From assembly GCA_903862935.1 (NCBI GenBank), contig CAIOZY010000015.1, positions 28,987-92,986 of the forward strand: a stretch of 64,000 nucleotides of DNA, written 5' to 3'. The DNA comes from an uncultured Opitutaceae bacterium (GTDB taxonomy: Bacteria > Verrucomicrobiota > Verrucomicrobiia > Opitutales > Opitutaceae). A program made the position numbers and the translations under genes. Shown here piece by piece: positions 61,217-64,000 of this stretch. The notes beneath the pieces were generated by a model. That model ran no database searches. It had not been told where the DNA came from and was given only the letters and a program-made list of their open reading frames with translations. The stretch's first letter is position 1. Every line of letters starts with the position of its first letter.

Positions 61217-62869
61217 TCACCGTCCGGCAGCCCAGGACGGGTCCAGCCACACTTTCTTGAAATTGTGAAACCCGAGGACCGACGGGTCCCAGCCCCGCAC
61301 CGCGGGGTGGATCAGGTAGATCCGGGGAAGCAGGTACAGCGGAATGATCGGGGCCTGCCCCAGGAGGATCGCCTCCGCCCGCTGGAACAGCTCGTAGCGG
61401 CGCCCGTTGTCGGCGGTCCTCTCGGACTCAGCGACCAGCCGGTCGAACTCGCGGTCGCTCCACCCGGCCCAGTTGTTGCCCCCCTCAGTCACGTACTGGT
61501 TGAGGAAGGTCGAAGGGTCGGGGTAGTCGGCGACCCAGCCGGCTGTGCCGATCTGGTAATTGAGGCTCTGCTGGTTCTCGTAGAGGGTCTTCTGCTCCAG
61601 GGGCGTTATCGTGACCCGCACTCCCAGCTCCCTGCGCCACATGGACTGGATCGCCTCGAGGACCCGGGTCGTGGAGCCCTCGCTGAAGGCCTGGATCTCG
61701 ATCACCGGAAGGCCGGCCCCACCGGGATACCCGGCCTGGGCGAGCAGCCGCCGGGCCTGCTCGAAGTCGTCAGACACCTCGGCCTTGGGCGTGTAGCCGG
61801 CGCAGCCGGGCGGCGTCAGGCTGCGGGTCGGGATCGCAGTGCCCGAGAGGACGTCGCGGGTGATCGCCTCTCGGTCTATCCCCAGGGCCAGGGCCCGGCG
61901 CACGAGCAGCCGGTCCAGGGGTGGCTTCGTCACATTGATCGTCAGGTAGGTCGTGCTCAGCCACGGGTCGACCCTCAGTCGGGGTGGATCCATGCCGCGG
62001 TAGCCGGCGATCTTCGAGACCGGCAGGCTGTAGGTCACGTGCATCTGGCCGGCCCGAAAGTCGTGCTCCTCGGTGTCGAAGCTCTCCACGGGGTAGAAGA
62101 CGATGCGGTTCAGCCTCACGTGCGCGGCATCCCAGTACCGGGGGTTCTTCACGGCGACGATGCGGGCGTTGGGCACCCACTCGGACAGGACGAAGGGCCC
62201 GTTGCCGACAAAGTTTCCAGGCCGGGTCCACGCGCTTCCGCGATCGGTCATCCCGCCGAACCGGGCGATCGTCCGTGGATTTACAGGCAGCCAGCTGGTG
62301 TGGGCTGCCAGCGCGGGAAGGTACGGGGTTGGCCTCTCCAGGACGAGCCGCAGGGTCAGGGGATCGGGCGCGGAGATCCCCACCTGAGAGAAGTCCGCGA
62401 GCTGCCCCTCGTTGAAGGCCCGGGCGTTGCGGATCGGCCAGAGCATGTACGAATACTTAGCTCCAAAGATAGGGGTCAGGATGCGCCGGAAGGAATAGGC
62501 GAAGTCTCCGGCCGTGACCGGCTCGCCGTCTGACCAGAGCATTCCGAGCCTCAGGTGGAAGGTGTAGATCAGGCCGTCGGAGGAGGCCTCCCACGAGGAC
62601 GCGGCGGCCGGGACCGGCAGGGCCGTCTTCTCATCGATCGAGGTCAGTCCCTCCAGGAGTGCGTAGTCGATATTCGAGTCAGTGAAGGACGTGATGACAT
62701 CCGGATCCAAGTCGGCCGGCTCGGCGGCGTTGCCCACGAGGAGGGTTCCGTCGCGAATCCCCGCATCGGCCGCCGTCTCGCGGCGCGCGCAGCCGCCGGC
62801 GACCGCCAGGCAGAACGCGAGGAGGGCCAGGGTTGGAGTCAACGCCGGAAACTGGGACTTGGGCAACAA
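61217..62869 (-). CDS. oligopeptide-binding lipoprotein of an ABC importer (OppA type), second copy
   Basis: This 550-residue protein appears to start at TTG, since no ATG or GTG fits the signal peptide (MLPKSQFPALTPTLALLAFC, lipobox AGGC near Cys27). The family 5 substrate-binding fold is complete: EPADLDPDVITSF, SSDGLIYTFHLR, WSDGEPVTAGDFAYSFRR, NGPFVLSEW and AGWVADYPDPSTFLNQY. Permease and ATPase genes are absent nearby. It is clearly paralogous to 22535-24148. Divergent from it lies the 1-kb gene-free right edge. Confidence 0.9.
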   Translation of the reverse strand: MLPKSQFPALTPTLALLAFCLAVAGGCARRETAADAGIRDGTLLVGNAAEPADLDPDVITSFTDSNIDYALLEGLTSIDEKTALPVPAAASSWEASSDGLIYTFHLRLGMLWSDGEPVTAGDFAYSFRRILTPIFGAKYSYMLWPIRNARAFNEGQLADFSQVGISAPDPLTLRLVLERPTPYLPALAAHTSWLPVNPRTIARFGGMTDRGSAWTRPGNFVGNGPFVLSEWVPNARIVAVKNPRYWDAAHVRLNRIVFYPVESFDTEEHDFRAGQMHVTYSLPVSKIAGYRGMDPPRLRVDPWLSTTYLTINVTKPPLDRLLVRRALALGIDREAITRDVLSGTAIPTRSLTPPGCAGYTPKAEVSDDFEQARRLLAQAGYPGGAGLPVIEIQAFSEGSTTRVLEAIQSMWRRELGVRVTITPLEQKTLYENQQSLNYQIGTAGWVADYPDPSTFLNQYVTEGGNNWAGWSDREFDRLVAESERTADNGRRYELFQRAEAILLGQAPIIPLYLLPRIYLIHPAVRGWDPSVLGFHNFKKVWLDPSWAAGR

Positions 62870-62999
62870 CTCGGGTGCGCCAGCCTTCAGGTGGGGGCCG
62901 GGGCGGCAAGGCTAATTGCAGAGAAACGCCCCCTGCCCTATCTTCCTTCCGGTCACCGGGAATCGTCCGTGCCGACTGCCCTTCAGGCTGGATTACTCG

Positions 63000-63037
63000 G
63001 CCGACCTCATTCAGTGGGCAGAGCAGCGTTTCCGAAG
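63000..63037 (+). pseudogene. degenerate copy of the 5' half of tRNA-Thr
   Basis: GCCGACCT, then TCAGT, GG and AGAGCAGCG match the acceptor 5' strand, D arm and start of the anticodon stem of the intact tRNA-Thr at 63866 in the same order and spacing. Roughly three quarters of the first 36 bases are identical. No pairing 3' half follows, so it is not functional. It may be an old attachment-site duplication. Confidence 0.55.
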
Positions 63038-63073
63038 TTCGACAAGGCATCCTATCCAACAGCGTCCGATGTT

Positions 63074-63106
63074 TTTCTGAGGCATCATTGAGTGGAACCT
63101 CAGAAA
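63074..63106. repeat. 9-bp perfect inverted repeat
   Basis: TTTCTGAGG (63074-63082) and CCTCAGAAA (63098-63106) are exact reverse complements around a 15-nt spacer. It lies just right of the tRNA remnant. It could be a hairpin terminator stem or the end of a small element; no T-run follows. Confidence 0.6.
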
Positions 63107-63579
63107 GTTACGCGGAGAGGGGCGTCATCCTGAGTCAACCACTGTCCGCGGGCAGTGTGCCCATCGAACTGGGTACCGGGTTCTCGAGACGCAGGCTTCC
63201 CGGAAAGTGCGGCTGCAGCAGCTGCCCAATCGCCATCGCTAGGTCGAGCGCTTGATAGCTGGGTGAAGTAAACTGTGGACGGTGCGCAGCAGACTGCACT
63301 GCAACACATTGCCGACTTATTAGTTACTACGCTCCCCATTCGTACGCAGACGAGAACTACAAAGGCCTCTCCCTCTCATCGGAGAGCCGCTGTGACTTAG
63401 GAGACCTCAGGAGAGCCGGGCATCACAGCTTCCTATCCTTGCCGACAGGATAATCTCGCCCGCCTCCTGGCGTTCGGAGCGGATACTTTTTTGAACTGGG
63501 CCGGTGCTGCCCTCAAAACAAGAACCGCCTGGCCATCGAGCTCGTGTGCGCCTGATCGAGGAGACCGCAGACACGCATT

Positions 63580-63717
63580 GCCAATCCTCAGCCAAACGGC
63601 GGTTTGAGCGCCCCCGGCCCTTGGTCTTGAACGCTTGGCGAAATTGCTTGTCTCCCTGCTTGACGAGAGCGTAATACCCACCACCTGTTTCCAAGCGATA
63701 GAGGTTCTTTGCCGCCC
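63580..63717 (-). pseudogene. remnant of a tyrosine-type integrase N-terminus
   Basis: Read on the minus strand without requiring a start codon, this stretch gives AAKNLYRLETGGGYYALVK followed by QGDKQFRQAFKTKGRGRS and NRRLAEDW. The pattern NLYR..(S/T)G.YYA..K..GK..R.S(L/F)KT....A..RLA is the usual beginning of phage-type tyrosine recombinases. No catalytic domain (R..H..R..Y) follows; the frame runs into unrelated sequence and stops. It points away from tRNA-Thr, about 150 bp from it, the usual distance for an integrase beside its attachment site. Confidence 0.6.
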
Positions 63718-63865
63718 GATGCGATGAAACACCCTCGTTCGAGCATCCCTGGCTTCCCCCGAAGCTTCGGTTTTGATGCTCGGAGGCTTAGGTGATAGCT
63801 TCAGGTGACAGCGCCAAAATCAAAGGAATCTGCAGGGCCAGTATCTCGTTAGATTAGATTGGTTT

Positions 63866-63941
63866 GCCGACCTAGCTCAGTTGGTAGAGCAGCGCTTTCG
63901 TAAAGCGCGGGTCATCGGTTCAAGTCCGATGGTCGGCTCCA
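63866..63941 (+). tRNA. tRNA-Thr (CGT)
   Basis: The cloverleaf is complete. The acceptor stem GCCGACC pairs with GGTCGGC. The D arm is TAGCTCAGTTGGTAGAGCA. The anticodon stem GCGCT/AGCGC encloses TTCGTAA with anticodon CGT. The T arm has GGTTCAAGTCC. The 3' CCA is encoded (63939-63941). The mature gene without CCA is 73 nt. Confidence 0.97.
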
Positions 63942-64000
63942 GTCTCTCTCATAGAGAGGTCGGAGGGGCGGGTCGGGTCTAGTTCAAAGATTGGGGAGGG

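Larger units (their letters stand above)
62870..63865. other. gene-free region with mobile-element scar
   Basis: About 1 kb without an intact gene and less GC-rich than the genes to its left. It contains a tRNA-Thr-like remnant (63000-63037), an inverted repeat (63074-63106) and a decayed integrase-like coding fragment (63580-63717). Other short open frames show no recognisable similarity. Confidence 0.65.

Noticed and set aside
63787..63796. CTTAGGTGAT, a ten-base match to the core of the ~70-bp repeat
   Set aside because: The flanking sequence does not align with copies A and B, so it may be a chance match.

Overview
The window is GC-rich, gene-dense bacterial DNA from a Gram-negative, aerobic organism. 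The best fit is a member of the Verrucomicrobiota, probably Opitutaceae. Three pieces of evidence support this. Large secreted proteins share a duplicated C-terminal module of the type NLS..LLIRAVGP..L..YDVP that is typical of Opitutus-like genomes. Lipid A and Lol-type lipoprotein transport genes imply an outer membrane. RNases HII and HIII occur side by side. The assignment rests on protein character alone. Coding is compact, with many ATGA stop/start overlaps.

Left part (1-15.6 kb): the tail of an OmpR-type response regulator and its histidine kinase; a c-type cytochrome lipoprotein behind two tandem paralogous secreted metallophosphoesterases; a lower-GC stretch with a repeat-type secreted protein bracketed by two copies of a ~70-bp hairpin-rich repeat; a DsbD-like protein translationally coupled to an M16 peptidase; and tRNA-Gly(GCC).

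Middle (15.6-43.3 kb): an envelope-stress-like module (ECF sigma factor, small membrane protein, Spy-like protein, NtrC-type regulator, divergent lipoprotein, PAS histidine kinase). It is followed by rnhB and an RNase HIII gene, an oligopeptide-binding lipoprotein coupled to mutY, a TIM-barrel protein, rpsU, dnaE, two methyltransferases, a HemX/CcsA-like protein with a short hemA, and a CHASE histidine kinase. A long leftward envelope operon follows (lysS, lolC/E-like, lolD-like, Gfo/Idh/MocA, lpxB), then lipA and AMP nucleosidase.

Right part (43.3-62.9 kb): a complete caa3-type cytochrome c oxidase locus. It holds structural genes ctaC-ctaD-ctaE-ctaF, assembly factors ctaG and a CusF-SCO fusion, heme A synthesis genes ctaB and ctaA, and a DUF420 protein. 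Next come parA, two ABC-2 permeases without an ATPase, rnc, mfd, a SurA/PpiC-like isomerase, radC and a second orphan oligopeptide-binding lipoprotein.

Right edge (62.9-64 kb): about 1 kb without an intact gene, ending in tRNA-Thr(CGT). It carries a degenerate copy of the 5' half of that tRNA and a decayed fragment resembling the N-terminus of a tyrosine integrase, which together look like the scar of an old integrative element. No intact mobile element or CRISPR array was seen.
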